NCBI GenBank assembly: GCA_013042475.1
Contig: JABDQA010000019.1
Location: 1-43,738, forward strand
Source: Desulfofustis sp.
GTDB lineage: Bacteria; Desulfobacterota; Desulfobulbia; Desulfobulbales; Desulfocapsaceae
Reading direction: 5' to 3'
DNA: 43,738 nucleotides
The translations under genes and the position numbers were made by a program. Positions 24,864 to 33,749 of the stretch are shown in pieces (position 1 is the first letter of the stretch; each line of letters begins with the position of its first letter). A model generated the notes under the pieces. It ran no database searches. It saw only the letters and a program-made list of their open reading frames with translations, and had not been told where the DNA came from.

Positions 24864-26411
24864 ATGACTACTTGTAAGGTTGGCTTCACTCAGAAATCAA
24901 TCCTTTCCTATCCGGGTGCTATGTCGGTGTTTCTGGTTGCCGAAATCGGCAAAAAACAGCCTAAGAGTGATTCGCTTATACGAACCGTTGTCAAAGAGCT
25001 CTCGGCACTGGGAGATTTTAAGGGCAAGAAGGATGAATCTCTCATTCTATATCCTGGTAATCTCAAAACGGGGAAGAGCTTTGCCTGTAGACGGGTATTG
25101 CTGGTTGGGATCGGCGAGATCAACAAGGCAGGCACCCAGGATCAGCTACTGGAAATATTCAGAAAAGCAGGCGGAACTATCAGCCAGTCGGCCAAGAAAG
25201 TAAAGGCAGATGAGTTGCTGCTGGTACTCCCTGAGTTTGTAGATGATGCTCGTAAGAAGTTTGCCGCCTCAATGGTGGAAGGGATACTGTTGGGCAATTA
25301 TAGATTTAGAAGCTACAAAAAGAAAGATGACCGGAAGAATAAATACAAGGGACTGAAAACGATCACTATCCACGGCAAGGGCGGGGGGCTCAGAAGAGCT
25401 GTAAATCGTGCCCGTATAGGTGCTGAAGCGGCGATATCTGCCAGAGACATGGCAAACGAACCGGCTAATCACTGGACCCCTGAACATTTCGCTAAATTTG
25501 GCCGTGATCTAGCCCGCAACAGCGTGCTGGTCTGTAGGGTCATCGGGAAAAACCAGATCGAAAAGCTGGGGATGGGCGGCATTATTGCCGTCAACCAGGG
25601 GTCTGCCATTGAACCTCGAGTAGTGATACTCGAGCATAGACCCAAGAATTATCGCACAACGGTTCTGCTGGTCGGCAAGGGGATAACCTTCGATTCGGGC
25701 GGTGTAAGCCTGAAACCAGCCGCCGGAATGGAAGATATGAAGTATGACATGTGCGGAGGCGCTGCGGTGATCTCAACCATGCAGGCAGTTGCCGATAATA
25801 AGCCCGGCGTGCGGGTGGTCGCCATTGTGCCCACCACCGACAATATGTCGGGAAGCTCTGCGGTAAAACCGGGGGATGTGATCACCCACTACAATGGTGT
25901 CACTTCTGAGGTGATCAACACAGATGCCGAAGGGCGGCTTATTCTGGCCGATGCTTTGGCGTACGGGATAGAGAAATACAGTCCGGACTGCGTCATAGAC
26001 CTGGCAACCCTGACCGGGGCCGTAATCATCGGTCTAGGGCATCACCGATCAGGGTTGATGAGCAACAACGATGTGCTCGCCGATGCACTTAGTGCTGCAG
26101 GAGAGGCAACTGGTGAGAAGGTCTGGCGGCTGCCCCTGGACCAGGAATATAGTGAACAACTCGATTCAGAAGTTGCCGATGTGAAGAATATCGGCGGCAG
26201 AGCAGCTGGCTCGATCACCGCGGGCGCCTACCTCAAGAAATTCGTTGGTGACACACCCTGGGCTCATCTTGACATCGCCGGCACTGCCTGGGAATTTACC
26301 AAGAAAAGCTATATTCCCAAAGGGCCGTCAGGGATTGGGGTGAGGCTGTTGTTGGATTTTATCGCACGGTGTTCCACACTGAAATTTGTGGAACGGAAAA
26401 AGGATAAATAA
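24864..26411 (+). CDS. pepA: Leucyl aminopeptidase (M17, cytosol aminopeptidase)
   Basis: Hexameric two-metal exopeptidase. The 515 residues match the family. The N-terminal macro-like domain (about 1-180) is followed by the catalytic domain with LLVGKGITFDSGGVSLKP (Lys and Asp ligands), MKYDMCGGAAVISTM, PTTDNMSGSSAVKPGD and the hallmark NTDAEGRLILADAL (Asp, Glu and catalytic Arg). The C-terminus GASWPHLDIAGTAW-type run (TPWAHLDIAGTAWE) is intact. GAGG lies upstream of the ATG. It ends at a bidirectional terminator shared with the cold-shock gene. PepA can also bind DNA in E. coli; that role is not inferable here. Confidence 0.95.
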   Translation: MTTCKVGFTQKSILSYPGAMSVFLVAEIGKKQPKSDSLIRTVVKELSALGDFKGKKDESLILYPGNLKTGKSFACRRVLLVGIGEINKAGTQDQLLEIFRKAGGTISQSAKKVKADELLLVLPEFVDDARKKFAASMVEGILLGNYRFRSYKKKDDRKNKYKGLKTITIHGKGGGLRRAVNRARIGAEAAISARDMANEPANHWTPEHFAKFGRDLARNSVLVCRVIGKNQIEKLGMGGIIAVNQGSAIEPRVVILEHRPKNYRTTVLLVGKGITFDSGGVSLKPAAGMEDMKYDMCGGAAVISTMQAVADNKPGVRVVAIVPTTDNMSGSSAVKPGDVITHYNGVTSEVINTDAEGRLILADALAYGIEKYSPDCVIDLATLTGAVIIGLGHHRSGLMSNNDVLADALSAAGEATGEKVWRLPLDQEYSEQLDSEVADVKNIGGRAAGSITAGAYLKKFVGDTPWAHLDIAGTAWEFTKKSYIPKGPSGIGVRLLLDFIARCSTLKFVERKKDK

Positions 26412-26443
26412 AAGAGGGGTTTTCAAATTGAAAACCCCTCTTT
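26411..26443. terminator. Bidirectional terminator between pepA and the cold-shock gene
   Basis: AAAGAGGGGTTTTC-aaatt-GAAAACCCCTCTTT, a 14-bp perfect stem between convergent genes; the A/T ends serve both strands. Confidence 0.9.
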
Positions 26444-26475
26444 GGCAGTTTCAGCCTTTCTGCAGATTTGAAAGG

Positions 26476-26676
26476 TTATAAACGTTCCACTTTGTCGGCA
26501 GCAGGTCCTTTCGGGCCTTCCACTATTTCAAATTTGACCCTAGCCCCCTCGTCGAGTGATTTGAAACCATCACCCTGGATTGCTGAATAGTGGACGAAAA
26601 CGTCGGAATCTCCCTCTCTTTGAATGAAACCAAATCCTTTTGCATCGTTGAACCACTTAACCGTACCTTCTGCCAT
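26476..26676 (-). CDS. cspA: Cold-shock protein (CspA family)
   Basis: A single cold-shock domain of 66 residues: [34 protein letters not shown]... with RNP1 (KGFGFI) and RNP2 (VFVHY), binding single-stranded RNA and DNA. The start at 26676 is fixed by AAGGAGTAGGAG just upstream; the track's 25 extra residues are leader. The leader is long and AT-rich and includes a palindrome (26775-26797), consistent with post-transcriptional control as in other csp genes. The csp letter cannot be decided from sequence. Confidence 0.93.
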   Translation of the reverse strand: MAEGTVKWFNDAKGFGFIQREGDSDVFVHYSAIQGDGFKSLDEGARVKFEIVEGPKGPAADKVERL

Positions 26677-26774
26677 TCTCCTACTCCTTTTTGTTGCAGC
26701 CCTTAAAAATAGGCTTTTTGATAGTTGTTGATCCTGCCTAAGGGACAACAACGTTACTACAAGTGGAACATTTC

Positions 26775-26797
26775 AAATTGAGAAAGATTCTCAATTT
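26775..26797. promoter_or_regulatory. Perfect palindrome upstream of the cold-shock gene (possible Fur-like operator or leader hairpin)
   Basis: AAATTGAGA-aagat-TCTCAATTT, 9-bp arms. Its core TGAGAAAGATTCTCA matches the 7-1-7 Fur consensus TGATAATNATTATCA at 11 of 14 positions by eye. A second short repeat, CTCG-a6-CGAG, follows at 26801-26814. The remainder of the 340-base gap up to oleB is AT-rich with no gene. Confidence 0.4.
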
Positions 26798-27018
26798 ACA
26801 CTCGAAAAAACGAGTTATTCCACCAATTAAACAAAGACCGACTTAGCATATCATTTCTCGAACTGCAATCTTTTTATTTGTTTAATGAAAAACTATTTAT
26901 TCGTTGAAAAGGCAGATTTTTTCTTAATTTCGCAGGACTAAAGCTTTATTATGACGGTCGACCACTATATACCCCTGGTTGATTTAGCCTCTAAATCTTT
27001 ATTAAAGGTAGCTGGCGC

Positions 27019-27891
27019 GTGCATTACGACTACGGCTTCACTTCACATTACCTGAACCTTTCGCATGGACGAATCCATTATCTGGATGAGGGTCACGGCA
27101 AGACTGTAGTACTGGTGCACGGCAACCCCACCTGGTCTTATTACTACAGAGACCTGGTCAAGGGCCTGTCAAGCCGCTACAGGGTGGTGGCACCAGACCA
27201 TATAGGCTGTGGGCTTTCCGATAAGCCTGATAATTATGACTACATTCTTGAAAACCACATTGGCAACCTGCGGTCGCTGCTCGAGCATCTCGACATACGG
27301 CAGACTTCGATGGTGGTTCATGACTGGGGCGGCCCCATTGGTCTTGGTGCCGTCGCCGATGGGGCGATCGAATTAAATAAGCTTGTAATTCTCAACACTG
27401 CCGCATTCAGGTCGACGAGAATTCCATTGCGGATCAGAATCTGCCGCTGGCCGGTTATCGGCAAACTGCTTGTCCAGGGAGTGAATGGATTTGCCAAAGC
27501 AGCAATATTTATGGCGGTAAACAAGAGGATGAGCAGGGAAACTGCGCGGGGCTATTTGTATCCCTATGATACGTGGAGTCACAGGCGGGCAATCCACGAA
27601 TTTGTAAGAGATATTCCGCTTCATCCTTCTCACCGCTCCTATGGGACGCTGGTGCGTATTGAAAAGAGCCTCAAGAAGATACATGAAAATAAAATACCGG
27701 TAGGTTTTTTTTGGGGAGGAAAAGATTTCTGTTTTGACGATTATTACTTCGAGCAGTGGAAGACATACCTCCCTCAAGCTCATTACCGTTATTTCGAAGA
27801 GTGGGGTCACTATGTGCTGGAAGACGGCAAGGGATCGATAGAGCGGATCATAGAAGATTTTCTGGGTAAAAATCAGGTTATCCATCAATGA
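27019..27891 (+). CDS. oleB: OleB-like alpha/beta hydrolase (beta-lactone decarboxylase family)
   Basis: In the Ole pathway OleB decarboxylates the beta-lactone made by OleC to a long-chain cis-olefin. The 290 residues have the haloalkane-dehalogenase-like fold: oxyanion segment VLVHGNPTWSYYYRDL, then SSRYRVVAPDHIGCGLSDKP, nucleophile Asp in VVHDWGGPIGLG (about residue 103), an acidic residue in FFWGGKDFCF and the catalytic His in EEWGHYVLED. The start is GTG with AAAGG about 10 bases upstream. It overlaps oleC (ATGA). The ole call depends on the oleC-oleD neighbours; alone it could be a dehalogenase-like hydrolase. Confidence 0.85.
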   Translation: MHYDYGFTSHYLNLSHGRIHYLDEGHGKTVVLVHGNPTWSYYYRDLVKGLSSRYRVVAPDHIGCGLSDKPDNYDYILENHIGNLRSLLEHLDIRQTSMVVHDWGGPIGLGAVADGAIELNKLVILNTAAFRSTRIPLRIRICRWPVIGKLLVQGVNGFAKAAIFMAVNKRMSRETARGYLYPYDTWSHRRAIHEFVRDIPLHPSHRSYGTLVRIEKSLKKIHENKIPVGFFWGGKDFCFDDYYFEQWKTYLPQAHYRYFEEWGHYVLEDGKGSIERIIEDFLGKNQVIHQ

Positions 27892-29516
27892 GTGACAATA
27901 TCGCCCATGCGCTGGGCAGAATAAGCCAAAAGCTGGGATCACGCGTGGCTGTGACCGAAGCACACAGCGGTAAATCATGTACCTTCAGTGAGCTTGATAT
28001 GTTTGCCGACAGGTATGGCGCTTATCTCAAAGCTGAAGGAGTGAAGAGTGGCGACCGAGTGATGCTCATGGTCAGGCCGTCAATCGATTTTATTGCCCTG
28101 GCATTCGCACTTTTCCGTCTAGGGGCACCGGTAATCCTGATCGATCCAGGTATGGGCTACAAGAATATGCTGAGGTGTATAGCTGGGGTGAAACCAGATC
28201 ATCTTATTGGCGTACCAGAAGTTGTTGGTCTGAGTCTCTTTTATGCCGCAAAGTTTCGTTCATTGAAAAAAAGATTCTGTTGCGGCAGTTTTATGGGAAT
28301 AGGCAAATTCGATATTCGCAACAAGCGTAATCTGCCCCAACCACCTCTGCAAACCTTCGCTCCCGACGAGACATCGCTGGCGGCAATAATTTTTACTACA
28401 GGCTCCACAGGGCCCCCAAAAGGGGTAAGGTTCGAACACTCAATTTTCAGTGCCCAACTTGAGAAAATCAGAACTTTCTATGGCATTGGGCAAGGCGACG
28501 TAGATCAACCCGGATTCCCTTTGTTTGCGCTGTTCTCAACAGCGCTTGGTGCGCATGCGGTTATACCGGACATGGATCCCACCAAACCGTCCCAGGTTGA
28601 TCCGCAACGGTTCGTTCAATCGATACTGCACTATCAAGTAACTTACTCATTCGGCTCACCGGCAATCTGGCAAGTGGTAAGCAGCTATTGCAGGCAGAAT
28701 AAAATACGCTGTGCAAGTCTCAAAAAAGTACTCATGGCCGGTGCACCGGTAAGCGGTGAGCTTGTAGAACGGGTTTTTGACATTATCGCTGAAGAAGGCG
28801 AGATCCACACACCTTACGGCGCCACCGAGTGCTTGCCGATTGTTTCAATCGAGGGCCGAACTATCGTCGGCGAAACCTGGGCAGAAACAAAAAAGGGAAA
28901 AGGAACCTGTGTGGGAAGTCCACTACCAGGCATATCGTTAAAAATCATTGAATCAACCGATACATCGCTGTCCACCATTGATGAGTGCTCCGTCCTTGAT
29001 CCAGGCAGTTGTGGTGAAATTATCGTCAAAGGAGACGTGGTTACCCGGGCCTATGATGGTAATCACGCGCAGAACCTAGTCAGCAAAGTCGAAGATGGAG
29101 ACGATTTCTGGCACCGGATCGGTGATGTTGGCTACCTGGACACTCAAGACCGTCTCTGGTTTTGCGGTAGAAAAGCTCATCGTGTGTTCAGTCGCAACGG
29201 TATAATGTATACAATTTGCTGCGAAGCATTGATCAATAACCACCCTGATGTGTTTCGCTCTGCCCTGGTGGGCATAGATTCCGATCAAGAGTACCAGAAA
29301 GCCATAATTATCATAGAATTACATAAGCAATCGAAAAGACAAGTAGAGGATATTGTCACCGAGGTTAAAGAAATCTGTGCAGCACACCCTATGCTCGAAA
29401 CTATCGAACACGTGTTGGTGCACGATAGTTTTCCAGTGGATATCAGACATAATGCGAAAATATTTCGTGAGAAATTGAGTGTATGGGCACAACAGCAGGT
29501 GCAAAAGCAATCATGA
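27888..29516 (+). CDS. oleC: OleC-like AMP-dependent ligase (beta-lactone synthetase family)
   Basis: OleC converts a 2-alkyl-3-hydroxyacid to a beta-lactone with ATP. The 542 residues belong to the adenylate-forming superfamily: P-loop-like IIFTTGSTGPPKGVRFEH (about residues 165-182), TPYGATECLPIVSIEG (A5), GDVGYLDTQDRLWFCGRKAHRVF (A7/A8), and a C-terminal subdomain ending with the invariant Lys region DIRHNAKIFREKL (A10; HNAKI replaces the usual TSGKI). The A10 pattern RHNAKIxREKL is what OleC proteins carry in place of the ligase consensus. Start and stop overlap oleB and oleD, giving a tight three-gene operon. Confidence 0.87.
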   Translation: MSDNIAHALGRISQKLGSRVAVTEAHSGKSCTFSELDMFADRYGAYLKAEGVKSGDRVMLMVRPSIDFIALAFALFRLGAPVILIDPGMGYKNMLRCIAGVKPDHLIGVPEVVGLSLFYAAKFRSLKKRFCCGSFMGIGKFDIRNKRNLPQPPLQTFAPDETSLAAIIFTTGSTGPPKGVRFEHSIFSAQLEKIRTFYGIGQGDVDQPGFPLFALFSTALGAHAVIPDMDPTKPSQVDPQRFVQSILHYQVTYSFGSPAIWQVVSSYCRQNKIRCASLKKVLMAGAPVSGELVERVFDIIAEEGEIHTPYGATECLPIVSIEGRTIVGETWAETKKGKGTCVGSPLPGISLKIIESTDTSLSTIDECSVLDPGSCGEIIVKGDVVTRAYDGNHAQNLVSKVEDGDDFWHRIGDVGYLDTQDRLWFCGRKAHRVFSRNGIMYTICCEALINNHPDVFRSALVGIDSDQEYQKAIIIIELHKQSKRQVEDIVTEVKEICAAHPMLETIEHVLVHDSFPVDIRHNAKIFREKLSVWAQQQVQKQS

Positions 29517-30502
29517 ATAAAGTTCTGGTTACCGGAGGCGGTGGATTTCTCGGCACTGCAGTCGTTATGCAGCTGCTGGAGGAAGGATGCATAGTGAAAG
29601 TAGCCGGCAGAAACCGCTATGACCACTTGGATCGTAAGGGAGTTACCTGTCTGGTGGGTGATATCGGAGATAAAATTTTTGCGGAGGAAGCCTGCCGCGA
29701 CATTGATACAGTTTTCCACGTTGCCGCCAAGGCAGGTATCTGGGGCAGCAGCCGTGAATTTTCCAGAGCAAACCTTGAGGGCACCGTCAATATCGTCAAC
29801 GGTTGCAGGAAAAATGACGTTGGCTGCCTGATCTATACCTCCACCCCATCAGTGGTGTTCAATCGTGAAAATATCGAAGGTGGAAACGAAAGTTTACCTT
29901 ACGCCGATAAGTTTCTTTGCCATTATGCCAAGACAAAAGCGGCGGCAGAGAGATACGTGCTTGGGAATGCAGACGATCAGCTCCGCGTCTGCGCATTACG
30001 GCCCCATCTCATCTGGGGTCCCGGTGATCCGCACCTCATACCAAGACTCATCGACAGGGGTAGAAAAGGTACCCTGAAAATTGTCGGAGACGGGCGCAAC
30101 CGCGTTGACATTACCTACGTTGACAATGGTGCCCGCGCCCATGTGCTTGCCGCCCGGAGTTTACACCGAAGTAGCAGTATCTCAGGAAAGGCTTATTTTA
30201 TAGGACAGGAACGGCCGGTGTATTTGTGGGACTGGGTAAACGATCTCTACCGGGAATTGGGTATCGAACAACTTGAAAAGAAAGTCCCAAAGGCGACAGC
30301 TTACATGTTAGGATGGTGCCTTGAATTGGTCCACCGGTTGGCCGGTCTAAAGAAAGAGCCGGCAATGACCAGGTTTATGGCCCTTCAACTCGCCTGTTCA
30401 CACTATTTCAGCCATGATCGGGCAAAAAAGGATTGGGGCTACGAACCGCTGGTCACTATCGAGGAAGGAAAAAAGAGGCTGCTGGAATCGTTGAGGCATT
30501 AG
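29513..30502 (+). CDS. oleD: OleD-like NAD(P)-dependent 2-alkyl-3-oxoacid reductase (extended SDR)
   Basis: OleD reduces the beta-keto acid product of OleA. The start at MNKVLVTGGGGFLG (29513) overlaps the oleC stop by ATGA; the track's 10 extra residues lie in oleC. The 329 residues have the Rossmann glycine motif TGGGGFLG, NAD-site DTVFHVAAKAGIWG, the Ser region YTSTPSVVFN and the catalytic YxxxK in CHYAKTKAAAE. The later LRPHLIWGPGDPHLIPRLIDRGRKG element is typical of the 3-beta-HSD/OleD group. It ends 6 bases before the protease gene. No oleA lies on either side. Confidence 0.87.
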   Translation: MNKVLVTGGGGFLGTAVVMQLLEEGCIVKVAGRNRYDHLDRKGVTCLVGDIGDKIFAEEACRDIDTVFHVAAKAGIWGSSREFSRANLEGTVNIVNGCRKNDVGCLIYTSTPSVVFNRENIEGGNESLPYADKFLCHYAKTKAAAERYVLGNADDQLRVCALRPHLIWGPGDPHLIPRLIDRGRKGTLKIVGDGRNRVDITYVDNGARAHVLAARSLHRSSSISGKAYFIGQERPVYLWDWVNDLYRELGIEQLEKKVPKATAYMLGWCLELVHRLAGLKKEPAMTRFMALQLACSHYFSHDRAKKDWGYEPLVTIEEGKKRLLESLRH

Positions 30503-30508
30503 ATCAGT

Positions 30509-31918
30509 TTGAATTTTAAACGTTTTATATCATCATTGCTGGTTGCCATTATGCTGACCGCTGCACACCTGCAGCCAGCCATGGGGTTCAGTGTTGGAGA
30601 GGAAAGAGAAGTCGGCGAAAAGCTGCTTTATGCAGTGCGCGCAAGCTTTCCTATCCTCGATGACCCGGATCTCCATCACTATATTACCAATATCGGTCAG
30701 GAAGTACTCGATGTGGCCGGCGTGCAATTCTTCAACTATCACTTTTACATCGTCGAAAGTTCGCAGTTCAACGCCTTTGCTGCCCCTTCAGGTCTCATCT
30801 TCTTCTATACCAAGCTCATAGAGTCGATGAACAGCGAGGACGAGCTGGTATCCGTCATGGCCCATGAGGTCGGCCATGTGGTGAGGCGTCACCTGGCTTC
30901 AAGAATGAAAAAGGGCAAAATAATCAATATCGCTTCTCTGGGGGCAGCCCTGGCGGCGATAGCACTCGGGGGAGGTGGTGCCGCTGCCCAGGGACTGCTG
31001 GCCGGATCACTTGCTGCCGGTCAAAGTGCACAGCTGCACTTCAGCCGTCAGGATGAGATCGAAGCGGACCTGCTGGCCTACGAGTGGATGCAGGACATGC
31101 AGCGCGACACGGTGGGGCAGAAAAGAATGCTGCAGACCATGAGAAGGATCACCCGCTATAGAACCGGACAGATCCCCCAATATCTTCTCACCCACCCCGA
31201 TCCGGAGGCCCGTCTCGATTATGTAGAGTCGCTTATCGCAGCAGATAAGGGTTATCGGGTGGAATCAGATGAGATGAGAAATTTCGATTTTCTCAGATTT
31301 AAATACCGGATTTTATCAATGACCCAGAAGTCATCTGTCGCGAGGGGCCATCTGGCCAGTGAACTAAGTGATCCTCGAGCCACTGAGTTCGAGCGAACCA
31401 TGGCGCTCTATGGGTTGTCCCAGATAGATCAAAGGACCAATAATTACGAACAAAGCCTCGCCAGGATTGATGAAGTTATCGCCGTGTTTCCCGATCAATC
31501 TATTCTTCTTGTTGATAAGGCAGCCATCCTGTCCGATCAGGGTGAGTATTTGCAGGCACGCTTACTTCTGGAGCAGGTCAGAAGAAAAGAGCCAAACAAC
31601 AGCTATGTGCTTTACAATTTGGGAAGAGTAACGGCCAGATTGGGTGATTCTGAGCTGGCCGTGGAGCTTTTCAAGGAGGTGGCCTACAACAATCCCGAAT
31701 TCTCGGATGTCTACTTTGAAATCGGTAAAATCCTTTCCGGCCAAGGTAAGAATATTGAGGCGCGATTTTACCTGGGGCAGTTCAACCTCTATGAGGGCAA
31801 GCTGAAGCTCGCGGCGGCAAATTTCAAGCAGGTTGCCGATAAGACAGAAGAGCAAAGCGAACTGGGTAAAAAGAGCAGGGAGATGCTCGCCCTGATCGAG
31901 AGGCTCAATAAAAAGTAG
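30509..31918 (+). CDS. bepA: BepA-like periplasmic M48 metalloprotease with TPR repeats
   Basis: Periplasmic chaperone-protease for outer-membrane (LPS and BAM) assembly. The 469 residues start at TTG with a signal peptide (ISSLLVAIMLTAAHLQPAMG). The M48 domain follows: ESSQFNAFAAPSGLIFFYTKLIE, zinc motif VMAHEVGHVVRRH (about residue 120), a glycine/alanine-rich helix and the third ligand Glu in RQDEIEADLLAYEWM. The C-terminal 200 residues form TPR units (LVDKAAILSDQGEYLQARLLLEQVRRKEPNNSYVLYNLGRVTARLG). The adjacency to oleD (6 bases) suggests co-transcription, though the function is general. Convergent tlyA begins 4 bases after. Confidence 0.9.
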   Translation: MNFKRFISSLLVAIMLTAAHLQPAMGFSVGEEREVGEKLLYAVRASFPILDDPDLHHYITNIGQEVLDVAGVQFFNYHFYIVESSQFNAFAAPSGLIFFYTKLIESMNSEDELVSVMAHEVGHVVRRHLASRMKKGKIINIASLGAALAAIALGGGGAAAQGLLAGSLAAGQSAQLHFSRQDEIEADLLAYEWMQDMQRDTVGQKRMLQTMRRITRYRTGQIPQYLLTHPDPEARLDYVESLIAADKGYRVESDEMRNFDFLRFKYRILSMTQKSSVARGHLASELSDPRATEFERTMALYGLSQIDQRTNNYEQSLARIDEVIAVFPDQSILLVDKAAILSDQGEYLQARLLLEQVRRKEPNNSYVLYNLGRVTARLGDSELAVELFKEVAYNNPEFSDVYFEIGKILSGQGKNIEARFYLGQFNLYEGKLKLAAANFKQVADKTEEQSELGKKSREMLALIERLNKK

Positions 31919-31922
31919 CCCG

Positions 31923-32651
31923 TCATCCCCCTCTGAGATAAAGGAGATATTCCTGATTTCCCTTGGTGCCTCTAATGGGGGAGGGAACGAAGCCAAGGCT
32001 TGCCAACCCAAGTTTTCTGCTGAAGTCTATTATCTTCTGGACAGCTGTTAGTCGTAAAACCTCCTCATTGACAATCCCACCCGCTCCGATTTGGTCACGC
32101 TTGAGTTCGAATTGCGGCTTGACCAGGCAAACTATTCTGATTTCATTGTCAACGAAAAGCACAGGGAGCGGCGGCAGTAATTTGGTAAGGGAGATGAACG
32201 AGGTATCAATCACACAAAAATCAATTGGATCGGGCACCAGTTCTCTGGTTAAAGATCGGGCGTTAAATCTTTCTAGAACGACAACCCTGGGATCTGATCT
32301 GATTTTCCAGTCAAGCAGACCGTAGGCCACGTCGACGGCGTATACCCGCGCAACCCCGGCCTGGAGAAGACAATCGGTGAAACCGCCTGTGGACGCACCG
32401 ATATCGAGGCAGATCCAACCATTCGGGTCGATGCCAAAATGATCAAGACCTCCCCTCAGCTTGAGCCCACCACGCGAAACGAATGGGAGGCTCTTTTTGA
32501 GCCGGATTGCGCAACTGGGGGAAACGAGGGAACCAGCTTTGTCAACAGTTTGTTCATCGACCAGCACCCGGCCGGCCATGACCAGCGCAGCCGCCTCAGC
32601 ACGCGAACGGCAGTGCCCCCTATCTACAAGGAGTTGGTCGAGTCTAACCAT
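31923..32651 (-). CDS. tlyA: TlyA-family rRNA 2'-O-methyltransferase (hemolysin A family)
   Basis: Cytosolic enzyme predicted to methylate ribosomal RNA ribose, as mycobacterial TlyA does. The 242 residues begin with an S4 domain (RLDQLLVDRGHCRSRAEAAALVMAGRVLVD), a linker FVSRGGLKLRGGLDHF, then an FtsJ-type methyltransferase: SAM motif I CLDIGASTGGFTDCLLQAG, AVDVAYGLLDWKIR, DFCVIDTSFISLTKLLP with the K-D-K-E style residues in LVKPQFELKRD. The older hemolysin name is not supported by anything here. No partner gene is implied. Confidence 0.92.
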   Translation of the reverse strand: MVRLDQLLVDRGHCRSRAEAAALVMAGRVLVDEQTVDKAGSLVSPSCAIRLKKSLPFVSRGGLKLRGGLDHFGIDPNGWICLDIGASTGGFTDCLLQAGVARVYAVDVAYGLLDWKIRSDPRVVVLERFNARSLTRELVPDPIDFCVIDTSFISLTKLLPPLPVLFVDNEIRIVCLVKPQFELKRDQIGAGGIVNEEVLRLTAVQKIIDFSRKLGLASLGFVPSPIRGTKGNQEYLLYLRGG

Positions 32652-32692
32652 CTACAGCGGGTTTAGCCGCCTCAAATGGCGACACCTCGTAG

Positions 32693-33727
32693 TTAATTCA
32701 ATTTCTGCTGGGCCTGCTGAGCCTCCGGAGAATCTTTATAAGTGGCAATCAGTTTCTTGTAGAGGATTCGTGCCGTGTCCTTGTCGTTAAGCTTCTCAAA
32801 GGCCATGGCTTGCTTGAGCATGGCCGCAGGGGCTTTACCGGTGGATGGATGATTAGTGATGATATTCTGGTAATCGAGGATCGCCTGATCGTACTCCTGC
32901 AACGCAAAGAGGCATTCTCCCATCATGTATTTCGCTTCAACCGCATCTTCAGCCGATCCGGAGGCGGAGATATTTTCAAACTGCTGGTAGGCTTCCCGAA
33001 ATTTACCTTGATCAAAGAGGCTCTTGCCTTTCCCAATACTGCTGCCGGTTTCGACAGTGGCTACAGTTGCAGCAGGCTGGCTGGAACTCGGTGTTGTTGC
33101 GGTTCTCACGGGGGCGGCCTGAGGTGTCGGGGCGGAACCCGAAGAGATCAGCTTTTTGCGCTTATCAGCCCTGATTCTGGTGGCGGAGGAACCACTCGAG
33201 GCCTTATTGGCGGCATCTGCCCGCATACGCGCCTGCTCTGCGGCGCGGGCCGCTGCGGCGGCTTTGCGCTTGGCCTCATCGACCCTGGCCTGCTGGATTG
33301 CCTGAAGGTTTTCCTGCTGTAGTTTCAACTGGTCCGAAAATTGATTCAACTGATTATCCTTATCGGCGATTTCCTGCTCCAGTCTCTTGACTTCCTCCAA
33401 TCGTTTTTGTTCTTCCTGCTGAGCATAACGCTTGAAGTTGAGCTCCAATTCCTTGCTTTGTTCCTTGAGACGACGATTGAGATGCCCGGTTTCTTCAAGA
33501 CCGCCACGCAAAGAAAGCAATTCCTGATTGAGCTGATCGATTTGGGAAGTGTTGGATGCCTGACGCTTTCTGAGACTATCAACAGTGGTGGTTTCCAATT
33601 CAGTCAGTTTATTGTCGATACTGCGCAACTGGGCATGGATAAGATTTAAATCGTCCTGCGAGGCGCATTGGACCAAAAAAGGAGCAACCGCGAGGGCACA
33701 CAATAGAGAAAATGGTGGTTTTTTCAT
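32693..33727 (-). CDS. cpoB: Tol-Pal system coordinator CpoB/YbgF, lipoprotein-like signal
   Basis: Periplasmic protein linking Tol constriction to peptidoglycan synthesis. The 344 residues start with MKKPPFSLLCALAVAPFLVQCASQ, whose LVQC is a plausible lipobox, unlike the plain signal of E. coli CpoB. Residues about 25-165 are a long coiled coil (LRSIDNKLTELETTTVDSLRKRQ ... QQARVDEAKRKAAAAARAAEQ), followed by a Ser/Pro/Thr-rich linker. The last 115 residues are three TPR repeats (LFDQGKFREAYQQFENI; EYDQAILDYQNIITNHP; KDTARILYKKLIATYKDSPEA). It is the last gene of the tol operon. The coiled coil is longer than in E. coli. Confidence 0.88.
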   Translation of the reverse strand: MKKPPFSLLCALAVAPFLVQCASQDDLNLIHAQLRSIDNKLTELETTTVDSLRKRQASNTSQIDQLNQELLSLRGGLEETGHLNRRLKEQSKELELNFKRYAQQEEQKRLEEVKRLEQEIADKDNQLNQFSDQLKLQQENLQAIQQARVDEAKRKAAAAARAAEQARMRADAANKASSGSSATRIRADKRKKLISSGSAPTPQAAPVRTATTPSSSQPAATVATVETGSSIGKGKSLFDQGKFREAYQQFENISASGSAEDAVEAKYMMGECLFALQEYDQAILDYQNIITNHPSTGKAPAAMLKQAMAFEKLNDKDTARILYKKLIATYKDSPEAQQAQQKLN

Positions 33728-33749
33728 GTCGTTCTTTTCAAATATAAAG

